A stretch of DNA of 64,000 nucleotides from Roseateles oligotrophus. Lineage in GTDB: Bacteria; Pseudomonadota; Gammaproteobacteria; Burkholderiales; Burkholderiaceae_C. The DNA is taken from NCBI RefSeq assembly GCF_014204525.1, contig NZ_JACHLP010000005.1, positions 342,326 through 406,325 on the forward strand, given 5' to 3'. Shown here one piece after another: positions 8,714 through 22,029 of this stretch; positions within the stretch are counted from its first letter, which is position 1; each line of letters starts with the position of its first letter. The position numbers and the translations under genes were made by a program. The notes beneath the pieces were generated by a model that worked only from the letters and a program-made list of their open reading frames with translations, was not told the origin of the DNA and ran no database searches.

Positions 8714-8939
8714 CGAGTTTCACGCGCTTGCCCACGGGCAGATGCTTGATGAGGACGGTCGTGCCATCGGAGCGTCGCTCCACCATCTGGCCCTCGCTCG
8801 TCTTCACAACGACCGCGCCGGTGCGGCTGAGCGTGGACTTGTAGGCCTCCCGCCCAGACCTGGCTGCAAGCTCAGGGAAGGTCTGTTCGGCGATCAGCAT
8901 CGCGCGTTCAGACAAAGGCTGGCTGGTTCGGGACGACAT
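8679..8939 (-). CDS. Small partner of the zeta-like toxin (putative antitoxin)
   Basis: An 86-aa protein, MSSRTSQPLSERAMLIAEQTF, with a basic C-terminus containing YKSTLSRTGAVVVKTSEGQMVERRSDGTTVLIKHLP. Small proteins of this type regularly sit directly upstream of, and overlap, zeta-like kinase genes in Proteobacteria. That supports a role as a cognate antitoxin or regulator, but it does not resemble epsilon. I chose the ATG at 8939; a longer frame upstream has no support and runs into a different gene fragment. It ends 35 bases inside the toxin gene, so translation of the two is likely coupled. Confidence 0.7.
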   Translation of the reverse strand: MSSRTSQPLSERAMLIAEQTFPELAARSGREAYKSTLSRTGAVVVKTSEGQMVERRSDGTTVLIKHLPVGKRVKLGAVLKRAKSGV

Positions 8940-9084
8940 GACAGTTCCAATCGGCTGCGGGGCCTTGATTCTACCCATCGCCGGGATAGCCGGGGTCGCC
9001 TGCACCCCAGCCTCGCGCCCATGCGAAACTTTGCCAGAAGAGTTGCAAGATCCGACGATGATTACGGCCACACACGGAGCGACC

Positions 9085-9270
9085 ATGCCCACACAAACCC
9101 TGATAGCCGCCCTGCTCGCCCTGCTGAGCCTGCCGCCGCTGCGGCCGACCCCGATCTGGCCTGGTTGCAAGGCAGCTGGTGCGGCACGGGCCAGGACGGC
9201 GCGCAGGAAGAAGAGCTGTGGCAGGCGCCGCGTGGCGGTCTGATGCTGGGCCTGCATCGCGACACCCGCC
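9085..9270 (+). pseudogene. DUF6265-like secreted protein, 5' fragment with frameshift
   Basis: ATG 9085 starts a signal-peptide-like MPTQTLIAALLALLSL. A one-base shift near 9130 then opens the frame PAAAAADPDLAWLQGSWCG, followed by QEEELWQAPRGGLMLGLHRDTR, typical of the DUF6265 beta-barrel family. The sequence stops matching at about 9270, where it meets the end of the convergent protease gene. Both a frameshift and a truncation are visible, so this is a decayed gene end left at a rearrangement boundary. Confidence 0.6.
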
Positions 9271-12602
<3,332 letters not shown>

Positions 12603-12606
<4 letters not shown>

Positions 12607-13256
12607 CTCGAATCGTCTCCCTTATTCCTTCTTGTGCGCACAAAACCCAGCAGCAGCAAAAGGCCGGGGATGGCGATCATGGTCCAGAAAATCAGCGGCA
12701 AATGCGTTTTGACGACATTGGCATTGCCGAACACATAACCCGTCAGCGTCACGCTGCCTATCCACAGCAAGGCGCCGCTGACATCGTAGAAGGTGAATTT
12801 GCGCCGGGTCATGGCCGTCACCCCCGCCACAAAAGGCGCGAACGTGCGGGCAAAGGGGATGAAGCGGGCCAGCACCAGGGCGATGCCGCCGCGCCGCTCG
12901 TAAAAGTCATGGGCGCGGTCAAAGGCCGCGCGGTTGAACCAGCGCGAGCTCTCCCACTGAAAGACCTTGGGGCCGAAGAAGCGGCCGATGGCGTAATTGG
13001 TCTGGTTGCCTGCCACCGCCGCCAGCAGCATCACCGTCAGCGCCGTGCCCAGGTGCAAAAGCCCCGTGCCACACAGCGTGCCGACGATGAAAAGCAGGGA
13101 GTCACCCGGCAGGAAGGGCATCAGCACCAGGCCGGTTTCGATGAAGATGATCAGGAACAGCAGGGCGTAGATGGCATTGCCATAGAGCGCCACGAAGTCG
13201 GCCAGATGCCGGTCCGCGTGCAAGATGATCTCGAAGAAGCTGGCCAGATATTCCAT
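12603..13256 (-). CDS. DedA family membrane protein, copy 1
   Basis: A 217-aa inner-membrane protein of the DedA/VTT (SNARE-associated Golgi) family, which flips undecaprenyl phosphate or phospholipids and supports envelope homeostasis. Family hallmarks are FIETGLVLMPFLPGDSLLFIVGTL, the re-entrant ARFIPFARTFAPFVAGVTAMTRRKF and GSVTLTGYVFGN, with about four to five hydrophobic segments. It lies 47 bases after a close paralogue and overlaps the protease start by four bases, so the two dedA genes and the protease probably form an operon. The acidic Glu in IETG and the Arg in the F-x-R-x-F-x-P region are present. Confidence 0.92.
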
Positions 13257-13303
13257 GCGGGCTGCGAGTTAGCTGAACAACAAGGCCCGACTGTAGACCA
13301 GGC

Positions 13304-13972
13304 TCAGCGTGCCTGCTGCTGCTCTGCCCGCTTGGCCTGCTGCCGCCCGGCCCGCCAGCCGCCGATGATGGCGATCAGGCCCGGGACGATGATCATGGCC
13401 CAGATGATCTTCTCCAGATTGTCCTTCACCCAGGGCAGATTGCCGAAGGCATAACCTATCACCGTGATGCCCACCACCCACAGCAGGGCGCCGACGATGT
13501 TGTAGGTGGTGAACTTCTTGCGGTCCATCTCCGCCACCCCGGCCACAAAGGGGGCGAAGGTGCGCACAAAGGGCATGAAGCGGGCAATGATGATGGTGAC
13601 GGCGCCGTTGCGCTCGTAGAACTCATGGGCGGTGTAGAAGGCGCGGCGGTTGAAAAAGCGCGACTGCTCCCACTGGAAGACCTTGGGCCCGAAATAGCGA
13701 CCGATGCCGTAATTGCACTGGTCGCCCAGGATGGCGGCCACCAGCAGCACGGCAATCGCCAGCGGCAGATTCATCAGCCCGGCGCCGCACAGCGTGCCGA
13801 CGACGAAGAGCAGAGAGTCGCCCGGCAAAAAAGGCATGACCACCAGGCCGGTCTCCACAAACACGATCAGGAACAGCAGGGCATAGACCCACATGCCATA
13901 GGCCTGCACAAAATCGGCGATATGCCGGTCGACGTGGACGATGAAGTCGATGAAGAAGCTGATGAGTTCCAT
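13304..13972 (-). CDS. DedA family membrane protein, copy 2
   Basis: A 222-aa paralogue of the next gene, colinear over its whole length. It has VFVETGLVVMPFLPGDSLLFVVGTL, ARFMPFVRTFAPFVAGVAEMDRKKF and GITVIGYAFGNLPWVKDN. It is probably the first gene of the dedA-dedA-protease operon. The C-terminus ends in a Gln/Arg-rich tail (RQQAKRAEQQQAR). The likely lipid-carrier flippase role is taken from the family. The pair probably arose by tandem duplication, with the two copies diverging mainly at the termini. Confidence 0.92.
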   Translation of the reverse strand: MELISFFIDFIVHVDRHIADFVQAYGMWVYALLFLIVFVETGLVVMPFLPGDSLLFVVGTLCGAGLMNLPLAIAVLLVAAILGDQCNYGIGRYFGPKVFQWEQSRFFNRRAFYTAHEFYERNGAVTIIIARFMPFVRTFAPFVAGVAEMDRKKFTTYNIVGALLWVVGITVIGYAFGNLPWVKDNLEKIIWAMIIVPGLIAIIGGWRAGRQQAKRAEQQQAR

Positions 13973-14194
13973 GGCGGTGGATTATGGCCGCTGTGCGCAG
14001 CGGCTGATGAGCTTTTGAACTCTTGCTTGGCTACCCGTAAGCCGCCTGTAACGACTTGTCCACACGTATCAGGCAAGAGACGACCATCCTCTGCCCGTCG
14101 CCCCACCCGTCCAAGCGCCCAGGAACACTCGCTCGGTGTCTGAGTCCAGCGCTTGCCGATTAGACTGAATCTGACAAGAAAGACAGAGGTAGAA

Positions 14195-16609
14195 ATGCTA
14201 GGTTCCGCAGACATCAAAGTCCGGCCGCTCAAGCTGGCGCTCATGGTTGACCCGAGCAGTGCGTCACAGGTGCGCGAGGCCATCCGCTTGGCCTGCACGC
14301 AGTGGGGCGGTATGTTCTTCCCGATCATTCCCGTGCATAAGCGCATGCCTGCCAGTTGGCGAAAGGGGTCGTTGAAAGCTCCTCCAGCACACGACGTGGT
14401 GAAGGGTTACCTCGACGGATTTGATCCAGACATCTTGGTCCAATTCGGGAAGGAGCTACCCAAGTACGTCCTCGACTCGAAGCTGAAGGTTCTCAAACCA
14501 GAAAGTTTCTGGAGCGGCGGTCGAGACCAAGATGCGAACGAACCCACCTACGGTATCGGCGTACTCGATGTCCTGCTGGACATCTTTCGGGAGCATTTCA
14601 AGTTCAAGCCGAGATACCCGCTCAAGGCTATCGTCCCCGTCATACCCAAGGGGTTGGGCCTGTTCTGGGCCAGCGTCTTCGGTGAGTACCCCGAGCACAT
14701 TGCCGAGGCTATCGACAAGGAGTTTGCAGACGCCTTGGATCTTTCGAAGCCTGAAGTGCGCCCGACCAATTTTCGCGAGCTGACAGAAGAGGACGTGCTC
14801 TTTCCAAGACGAATCACTCAATGGGCGACACGCGTGCAAGGCGGGGGCGGCTTTCTCCGGAAAGCATCGGTCTTCTTTATGGACGCCTCGAAAATCGAGG
14901 ATGTCATCGACTTTTGGAACCTCAGGGCGTCGGGACGTCCAGTGCTCCCGCTGCCGAAGCAGTTCCTGGATGAGGCCTCCTTCAGACAGGTCGTCGTTGA
15001 ATTTCTTGATGAGCATCGTCGTCCTTGGGGGAAGGACGGCAGTAGCTTCGATCTCGCCAGCTTGATTCCAAGTCGCCACAGCACGATGGACGAGATGCAA
15101 GCCTTTGCGAAGTCCCTGGCTCTTTCATCACTGGACGATAAGCCGGGCTCCACGACTCAGCGAATGTCTCTTCAGCATTGGTACCCAAGGCTATGGGACG
15201 AATGGGCACGCGGCAACGGTGACGGCATAGCGGATGTATACGGTGAGGATGAGGAAATAACCGACATCGAGGGCGAGGAGCATCTGTCGATGCGACTGAA
15301 ATCCCTCGTCCCTTCGTTTGGCCGCGAGAACTGGTACAGGAGCAAAGGTCGATGCGTGAACGAGTTCGACTTACGCTTGTATGGCGCCGATGAGCACCTG
15401 GCCGAGGTCTATCCGAAGGTCGAAGGAAACCACCTACTGCAAGCCATTACCGGCAACATCGGCGGCTACGGCGAGTGGCGTGTAGGACACCATGGCTTGG
15501 TCCGGATCGTTCGCCGCTTGTCGGGCGAGTCGCGCAAGGCTCCCAAGTCAGAGGAGATCTTATTCGCTTGGCTGAAGGATCGCGGCTGGGAGGCGAAGCT
15601 CTCGAGTCCTGGCATTTTGGCCAAGCAGATTTACAAGCGGCTTGGCGGTATGGTCAGCATGCTTGCAGACAAGGATGTCCTCGCCTTGATCGAGCACATG
15701 AATGGCGGAATGGTCACCAGGGGCGGTGCGCAGAAAGATGACAGGGTGATTGTCGAGAGGGAAGCCTCCGTTGCCGAGGTCAAGAGAAAGTTGAACGCCC
15801 ATCGCTACGAATGGTTCATTCAAAAAGGTATTTTCAAACTCGGACTGCAGACGAAGTGTCCCAGTTGCCAGCGGAACAGCTGGTTTGCCATGGCGACGCT
15901 AAAAGAAGAGCTTGACTGCCCGAAGTGCTTGAACACGTTCCCTGCCGCAGGCAATATTGACCAGGGTCGAAGCGGCTGGTTCTATCGGACGGCCGGTCCA
16001 TTCAGCGTGCCGAACTTTGCGGACGGCGCGTTCTCGGTCCTACTGACGCTGGAGGCCCTTGCCGGACGCATTACCTCTGGGCGCCGGAGTACGTCAGTCC
16101 CGAGTTTTGAGGCGACGGCGCCGGGCAAGGTGAACCTCGAGGCAGATCTCGCCATGTTCTGGCGTGACGGAAGCTATGGCGATGACACCGCGGGGATCTT
16201 GTTCGGTGAATGCAAGAGCTATGGGCTCTTCAAAACCAAGGACTTTCAGCGCATGCGTTACCTGGCCGAGACGTTTCCCGGGGCGGTCCTGGTCTTCAGT
16301 ACGTTGCGCGAGAGTTTCACCAAGGAGGAGATCGCGGCACTTACGCGCCTCGCAAAGTTCGGACGCAAGTACTGGAAGGCGAATCGCCCCAGGAATCCCG
16401 TGCTGATCCTCACTGGCGCAGAGCTACTGACCTGGGAACACCCGCCTCATTGCTGGAATGAAGAGCTGCAAAAGCGATTCCAGAACGTGGATTCACTGAT
16501 GGAGCACTGCAATGCCAGCCAGCAGATATACCTCGGGTTGTCGTCGTGGCAAGAGGACTGGCACGCAGCGTTCGAGCGTCGCAGACGAGCGCGCGAGAAA
16601 AGGAGCTAG
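14195..16609 (+). CDS. Large zinc-ribbon protein with PD-(D/E)XK-like C-terminus (candidate defence nuclease)
   Basis: An 804-aa soluble protein that I cannot assign to a named family. A Cys4 zinc ribbon CPSC-x16-CPKC sits at residues 555-578. The C-terminal part has the nuclease-like order D651 (LEADLAMFW), E672-C-K674 (FGECKSYGLF), then FQRMRYLAETFPGAVLVFSTL, which resembles a PD-(D/E)XK restriction-type fold. The N-terminal ~500 residues show no known motif. The ATG at 14195 is chosen because GAGG lies 7 bases upstream; an ATG at 14153 is possible. The gene stands alone between dedA and mutL. Its third codon positions are visibly less G/C-rich than its neighbours', suggesting transfer. Confidence 0.7.
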   Translation: MLGSADIKVRPLKLALMVDPSSASQVREAIRLACTQWGGMFFPIIPVHKRMPASWRKGSLKAPPAHDVVKGYLDGFDPDILVQFGKELPKYVLDSKLKVLKPESFWSGGRDQDANEPTYGIGVLDVLLDIFREHFKFKPRYPLKAIVPVIPKGLGLFWASVFGEYPEHIAEAIDKEFADALDLSKPEVRPTNFRELTEEDVLFPRRITQWATRVQGGGGFLRKASVFFMDASKIEDVIDFWNLRASGRPVLPLPKQFLDEASFRQVVVEFLDEHRRPWGKDGSSFDLASLIPSRHSTMDEMQAFAKSLALSSLDDKPGSTTQRMSLQHWYPRLWDEWARGNGDGIADVYGEDEEITDIEGEEHLSMRLKSLVPSFGRENWYRSKGRCVNEFDLRLYGADEHLAEVYPKVEGNHLLQAITGNIGGYGEWRVGHHGLVRIVRRLSGESRKAPKSEEILFAWLKDRGWEAKLSSPGILAKQIYKRLGGMVSMLADKDVLALIEHMNGGMVTRGGAQKDDRVIVEREASVAEVKRKLNAHRYEWFIQKGIFKLGLQTKCPSCQRNSWFAMATLKEELDCPKCLNTFPAAGNIDQGRSGWFYRTAGPFSVPNFADGAFSVLLTLEALAGRITSGRRSTSVPSFEATAPGKVNLEADLAMFWRDGSYGDDTAGILFGECKSYGLFKTKDFQRMRYLAETFPGAVLVFSTLRESFTKEEIAALTRLAKFGRKYWKANRPRNPVLILTGAELLTWEHPPHCWNEELQKRFQNVDSLMEHCNASQQIYLGLSSWQEDWHAAFERRRRAREKRS

Positions 16610-16659
16610 GGCGAGTCGCCCGCCTGAAACGGCTCCGCCGGCCTTCTTACAATACGCAC

Positions 16660-18621
16660 ATGGACCTTTCCTCTGCGGCGAATTCCGCGCCGATTTCCCC
16701 CAGCCCCGCCGTGCCGTCGCCCGGGCGCCGCGCCATCCGCGAGCTGCCCGATGAGTTGATCAGTCAGATCGCCGCCGGCGAGGTGGTGGAGCGCCCGGCC
16801 TCGGTGGTGCGTGAGTTGGTGGACAACGCCCTGGACGCCGGTGCCACGCAGATCCAGCTCAAGCTGATGGCCGGCGGCGTGCGCGCCATCGTGGTGGAGG
16901 ACGACGGCCTGGGCATCCCGCTGGAAGAGCTGCCCCTGGCCCTGAAGCGCCATGCCACCAGCAAGATCCGCTCGCTGGACGAGTTGGAGTCGGTCGCCAC
17001 CATGGGTTTCCGGGGCGAGGCCCTGGCCGCCATCTCCTCGGTGGCCGAGATGGCCGTGCTCAGCCGCTTCGACGGAGCCCCCCACGCCCACCGCCTGGAC
17101 GCCCGCTCCGGCGAGCTGCAGCCCGCCGCCCGTGCGCGCGGCACCAGCGTGGAGGTGCGCGAGCTCTTCTTCAGCACCCCGGCCCGGCGCAAATTCTTGA
17201 AGACCGACGCCACCGAGCTGGCCCATTGCGTCGAGGCCGTGCGCCGCCACGCCCTGGCCCGGCCCGATGTGGGTTTCACCATCTGGCACGAGGGCAAGCT
17301 GGTCGAGCAATGGCGCGCCGCCAGCTCCGAAGCCCGCCTCAAGGACGTGCTGGGCGAGGACTTCATGGCCGAGAGCCGCCCGGTCTTTGCCGAGAGCGGC
17401 CCGCTGCGCATCTACGGCCGCGCCGGCCTGCCCGAGGCGGCGCGCAGCCGCGCGGACATGCAATATGTCTACGTCAACGGCCGTTATGTGCGCGACAAGC
17501 TGATCGCCCACGGCATACGCTCGGCTTATGAAGACGTGCTGCACGGCCACCGCCAGCCCTGCTATGTGCTCTTCATCGAGATCGCGCCCGACCGGGTGGA
17601 CGTGAATGTGCACCCGACCAAGATCGAGGTGCGCTTCCGCGACGGCCGCGAGATCCACCAGAAAGTGCGTTATGCGGTGCAGGACGCGCTGGCCCTGTCG
17701 CGCTCCGCGGCGGCCGAGGCCCCGGCGCCAAGCGGGCTGACGCCCCTGCAGGAGGCCCAGCAAGCCGCCGCCCAGGTGGCCGGCAGCCGCCCCTCGCCCG
17801 GCAATCCACCGGCCTGGTTCCAGGCCGGCACCGTGGCCGAGCGCACTGCGCCGAGCTATGCCGCCAGCAATAACTGGCAAGCCCCCATCCCCAACACTCA
17901 GCAGGCCTCGCTAGGCCTGGCCGAGGTGGCCACGCTTTACGGCGGACGCGACTACAGCGGCAGCCTGCTGAGCAGCGCGCAGGCCCAGGCAGAGCAAAGC
18001 GCCCCGGCGCTGCCGAACCAGACCCTGCCCCAGCACGACTGGCCGCTGGGCCGCGCCATCGCCCAGATCCAGGGTGTTTATGTGCTGGCCGAGAACGCCC
18101 TGGGCCTGATCATTGTGGACATGCATGCCGCCCACGAGCGCGTGGTCTACGAGCGTCTGAAGGCCAATCTGGCCGCCAAGGCCATCGAGTCCCAGCCCCT
18201 GCTGATCCCGGTCACCTTCGCCGCCACGGCGCAGGAGATCGCCGCGGCCGAGGCCCATGCCGAGACCCTGGCCCGCCTGGGCCTGGACGTGGCGCCGCTG
18301 TCGGCCAAGGTGCTGGCCGTGCGCGCCCGGCCCGCTGCCTTGGCCGGTGGCGATGTGGTGGAGTTGGCCCGCCAGGTGCTGGCCGAGCTCTCGCAGTTCG
18401 AGGCCAGCCAGGCCATCGAGCGGGCCCAGCACGAGATCCTGGCCACCATGGCCTGCCACGGCGCCGTGCGGGCCAACCGCCAGCTGAGCCTGGATGAAAT
18501 GAATGCGCTCTTGCGCGATATGGAGCGCACCGAACGCGCCGACCAATGCAATCATGGTCGGCCGACCTGGCGCCAGCTCAGCATGCGTGAGCTGGACGCG
18601 CTGTTTTTGCGTGGGCGTTGA
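16660..18621 (+). CDS. mutL: DNA mismatch repair protein MutL
   Basis: MutL links mismatch recognition by MutS to strand incision. The protein is 653 aa. The N-terminal GHKL ATPase shows [41 protein letters not shown] and [13 protein letters not shown]. After a Pro/Ala-rich linker, the C-terminal domain carries D487[11 protein letters not shown]498, the D-x-HA(x)2E(x)4E endonuclease motif with Met instead of the usual Gln. It also has [10 protein letters not shown] and [11 protein letters not shown], which complete the metal site. MutL is thus predicted to be the nicking enzyme, as in bacteria without MutH. The ATG at 16660 gives a normal N-terminus; longer frames upstream are not conserved-looking. 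Confidence 0.95.
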   Translation: MDLSSAANSAPISPSPAVPSPGRRAIRELPDELISQIAAGEVVERPASVVRELVDNALDAGATQIQLKLMAGGVRAIVVEDDGLGIPLEELPLALKRHATSKIRSLDELESVATMGFRGEALAAISSVAEMAVLSRFDGAPHAHRLDARSGELQPAARARGTSVEVRELFFSTPARRKFLKTDATELAHCVEAVRRHALARPDVGFTIWHEGKLVEQWRAASSEARLKDVLGEDFMAESRPVFAESGPLRIYGRAGLPEAARSRADMQYVYVNGRYVRDKLIAHGIRSAYEDVLHGHRQPCYVLFIEIAPDRVDVNVHPTKIEVRFRDGREIHQKVRYAVQDALALSRSAAAEAPAPSGLTPLQEAQQAAAQVAGSRPSPGNPPAWFQAGTVAERTAPSYAASNNWQAPIPNTQQASLGLAEVATLYGGRDYSGSLLSSAQAQAEQSAPALPNQTLPQHDWPLGRAIAQIQGVYVLAENALGLIIVDMHAAHERVVYERLKANLAAKAIESQPLLIPVTFAATAQEIAAAEAHAETLARLGLDVAPLSAKVLAVRARPAALAGGDVVELARQVLAELSQFEASQAIERAQHEILATMACHGAVRANRQLSLDEMNALLRDMERTERADQCNHGRPTWRQLSMRELDALFLRGR

Positions 18622-18686
18622 GGCTTTTTACTCAGCGTCCCACGGCTTGTTTTTTGATCTTGGTGAATGGAATCCCCGGAGGCACG

Positions 18687-20414
18687 ATGGCCACTTTGAA
18701 ATTGAACAAAAAGAAGAATGCAGGCCCGCCCGCCTCCAGCAATCGCAATGCCGAGGGTGAGCGCCGCGCGCCCATCCGCGGCAAGGGGGTGTCGCGCCCC
18801 CGCCAGAGCCTGGAAGCGGCCAAGGCCGAGCGCGAGCAACGCCAGGCCCAGTACGAGCAGCGCCGCCCGGCGCGTGGTGCTGCCGCGGGGGAACGCGGTC
18901 CAGGCCGTATTGATGAGCGTGGCGATGGCCGCGGCCCTGGCTTTGCCGGCGGCCCTCGCGGCGATGCGCGCGGCGCGCGCCCGGATTCACGCGGCCCGCG
19001 GCCGGCCTATGGTCGCGATGGGGGTCGTGAGGGCTGGCGCCAGGATGGCCCGCGCTACGAAGGTCGGCAAGACGGCCGCCCGGACGGTCGCCATCAAGAG
19101 CCTCGCTTCGAGGGGCGCAATGAAGGCCGTGGTGGCTACGAGCCCCGTCGCGATCAAGAGGGCTATCCAGCCCGATCGCATGCACAGCAACCCACGCGAG
19201 ACCCTCGCGACCCTCGCTTTGCGCGTGATTCCCGCGGCCCCGGCCACGGTGGCCCCGCAGGCTATGGCCCGCGCGGAGAGGATCGCCGCCCGGCCCATGG
19301 CCAGCAGCAAGGCCCGCGCCGCGCGCCCGATGAGCGCGGCGGCCAGGAACGTTGGCAAGGCCAGGGCCAGCCACGCCAGGACGCCTACCGCGACCAGCGC
19401 CAGGATCAGCGCCGCGCCTCCTCCCCCCGCCCCTACCCGAATCAAGGCCCGCGCGATGCGCGCGGCCCGGCCTTCAATCGTGCCGCCGAACAAGCCGGCC
19501 AGAACCTGCCGGCCCATCTGCGTGAAGCCGCCGCCAAGCTGGCCCGTCAACTGGGCGACGAGCACGATGATGACGAAGACGATGTGAAGCACGGTTATGG
19601 CCACGGCTTCGGCAGCAATGCCAATGCCGAGGGCGTGCGTCTGTCCAAGCAAATGGGCGTGCTGGGCCTGGCCTCGCGGCGCGAAGCCGACGAGTGGATC
19701 GCGGCCGGCTGGGTGCGTGTGGACGGCAAATTAGCCGTACTGGGCCAGCGCGTCTCGCCCGAGGCCCGGATCGAGGTCGATCCCCTGGCCCACAAGGAGC
19801 AGGCCAAGCGCGTCACCATCTTGCTCAACAAGCCCATAGGCTATGTCTCCGGCCAGGCCGAGGACGGCTATGAGCCCGCCTCCGTGCTGATCCGCAGTGA
19901 CAACCATTGGGCCGAAGACACGTCCGGCATCAAGTACCACATCGGCCACAGCCGCGGCCTGGCGCCCGCCGGGCGCCTGGACATCGACTCCACCGGCCTG
20001 CTGGTGCTGACCCAGGACGGCCGCATCGCCAAGGTCTTGATCGGCGAGGACTCTGCGGTCGAGAAGGAATACCTGGTGCGGGTCGAGTACCACGGCCGCG
20101 AGGGCCAGGGCCCCGCGCCCGAGCTGAAAGACGGCCCGACCAGCGCCCAGCTGCCGGCCGCCGATCTGGCCCTGCTCAACCACGGCCTGGCCCTGGACGG
20201 CGTGCAGCTCAAGCCCGCCAAGGTGGGCTGGCAGAACGACGACCAACTGCGCTTTGTGCTGCGCGAGGGCCGCAAGCGCCAGATCCGCCGCATGTGCGAG
20301 CAGGTCGGCCTGAAGGTCGTGGGCCTGAAGCGCGTGCGCATAGGCCGCATCAATCTGGGCAATCTGCCGGTCGGCCAATGGCGCTTCCTGACGCCTTGGG
20401 AGCGCTTTGATTGA
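18687..20414 (+). CDS. rluB: 23S rRNA pseudouridine synthase RluB with long basic N-terminal extension
   Basis: RluB makes pseudouridine 2605 in 23S rRNA. The S4 RNA-binding domain begins near residue 316 ([20 protein letters not shown]) and the catalytic RsuA/RluB/E/F domain follows. The catalytic Asp lies in [17 protein letters not shown] (near residue 431), and [16 protein letters not shown] is the usual C-terminal motif. The first ~300 residues are a low-complexity extension rich in Arg, Gly, Asp, Gln and Pro, far longer than in E. coli RluB and probably disordered and RNA-binding. ATG 18687 has CGGAGG upstream. The stop overlaps the miaA TTG start by four bases. Confidence 0.92.
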   Translation: MATLKLNKKKNAGPPASSNRNAEGERRAPIRGKGVSRPRQSLEAAKAEREQRQAQYEQRRPARGAAAGERGPGRIDERGDGRGPGFAGGPRGDARGARPDSRGPRPAYGRDGGREGWRQDGPRYEGRQDGRPDGRHQEPRFEGRNEGRGGYEPRRDQEGYPARSHAQQPTRDPRDPRFARDSRGPGHGGPAGYGPRGEDRRPAHGQQQGPRRAPDERGGQERWQGQGQPRQDAYRDQRQDQRRASSPRPYPNQGPRDARGPAFNRAAEQAGQNLPAHLREAAAKLARQLGDEHDDDEDDVKHGYGHGFGSNANAEGVRLSKQMGVLGLASRREADEWIAAGWVRVDGKLAVLGQRVSPEARIEVDPLAHKEQAKRVTILLNKPIGYVSGQAEDGYEPASVLIRSDNHWAEDTSGIKYHIGHSRGLAPAGRLDIDSTGLLVLTQDGRIAKVLIGEDSAVEKEYLVRVEYHGREGQGPAPELKDGPTSAQLPAADLALLNHGLALDGVQLKPAKVGWQNDDQLRFVLREGRKRQIRRMCEQVGLKVVGLKRVRIGRINLGNLPVGQWRFLTPWERFD

Positions 20415-21357
20415 GCCCAAAAGAATTGACTCTGACCCCATTGTTTCGCGGGCCGATCTGCCTGGCCGGGCCGACCGGCACGGGCAAGACGGCGGCGGCC
20501 CTGGCCTTGGCCGAGTTGCTGCCGGTGGAGATCATCAGCGTGGATTCGGCCCTGGTCTACCGGGGCATGGACATCGGCACGGCCAAGCCCACGGCGGCGG
20601 AGCTGGCCGCCGTGCCCCACCACCTGATCGACATCATCGACCCGCTTGAGGCCTACTCGGCCGCGCAGTTCGTGGCCTCGGCCCGCCGGCTGGCGGCGGA
20701 GATCCTGGCGCGTGGCCGCCTGCCCCTGCTGGTGGGCGGCACCATGCTTTATTTCAAGGCCTTGTTTGAAGGCCTGAGCGAGATGCCCCAGGCCGACGAG
20801 GCCTTGCGCGACAAGCTCGATGCTCAGGCCGCCGAGATCGGTTGGCCCGCCATGCATGCCGAGCTGGCAAGACTTGACCCCCTGACCGCGGCCCGTTTGG
20901 CGCCCGGCGATTCGCAGCGCATCCAGCGCGCCTTGGAGGTCTGCCTGCTGAGCGGCCGGCCCATGAGCGAGCTGCACCAAAGCCGCAGCGAGGGTGTGGA
21001 CTGGCCCCTGCTCTCGCTGGAGCCGCAGGACCGCGCCTGGCTGCACGACCGGCTGGATCAGCGTTTTGCGCAGATGCTGACGGCCGGCCTGCTCGAAGAA
21101 GTCCAAGGCTTGCGCGCCCGCGGCGATTTGCACCCGGACCTGCCCTCCATGCGCTGCGTCGGTTATCGCCAGGCCTGGGAGGCGCTGGACAGCGGTGATT
21201 TAAAGCCCCTGCAGGCACGCGGTGCCGCCGCCACCCGCCAGTTGGCCAAACGCCAGCTGACTTGGTTGCGCAGCATGCCGCAGCGCCGGGTGATCGCCTG
21301 CGACCACCCCCAGGCCCAGCTGCATCTGCTGGCCGCCGTGCAAAGGCTGCTGCAGGC

Positions 21358-21361
<4 letters not shown>
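20411..21361 (+). CDS. miaA: tRNA dimethylallyltransferase MiaA
   Basis: MiaA adds the dimethylallyl group to A37 of UNN-reading tRNAs. The protein is 316 aa with all the family blocks: [17 protein letters not shown] (P-loop), [50 protein letters not shown] and [13 protein letters not shown]. The start is TTG at 20411 overlapping the rluB stop. The first residues ([11 protein letters not shown]) are encoded by a repeat-like word (20424-20439), so the N-terminus may have been altered by a small insertion. The stop forms an ATGA overlap with the ABC ATPase gene. Confidence 0.95.
20424..20439 (+). repeat. REP-like word AATTGACTCTGACCCC inside miaA
   Basis: The word shares the CTGACCCC core with the 14-mers at 1404, 23829 and 41122. 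It encodes part of the MiaA N-terminus (ELTLTP). Words of this form are common in bacterial genomes near small mobile repeat elements; this is recall, not a search result. Confidence 0.4.

Positions 21362-22007
<646 letters not shown>

Positions 22008-22029
<22 letters not shown>

Noticed and set aside
13973-14194. A tRNA or small RNA in the gap before the nuclease candidate
   Set aside because: I looked for a cloverleaf, CCA end and terminator and saw none.
20872-20888. A further copy of the REP-like word (CAAGACTTGACCCCCTGAC) in miaA
   Set aside because: It has a mismatch to the 14-mer and encodes an ordinary part of MiaA (LARLDPLTA), so it may be chance.
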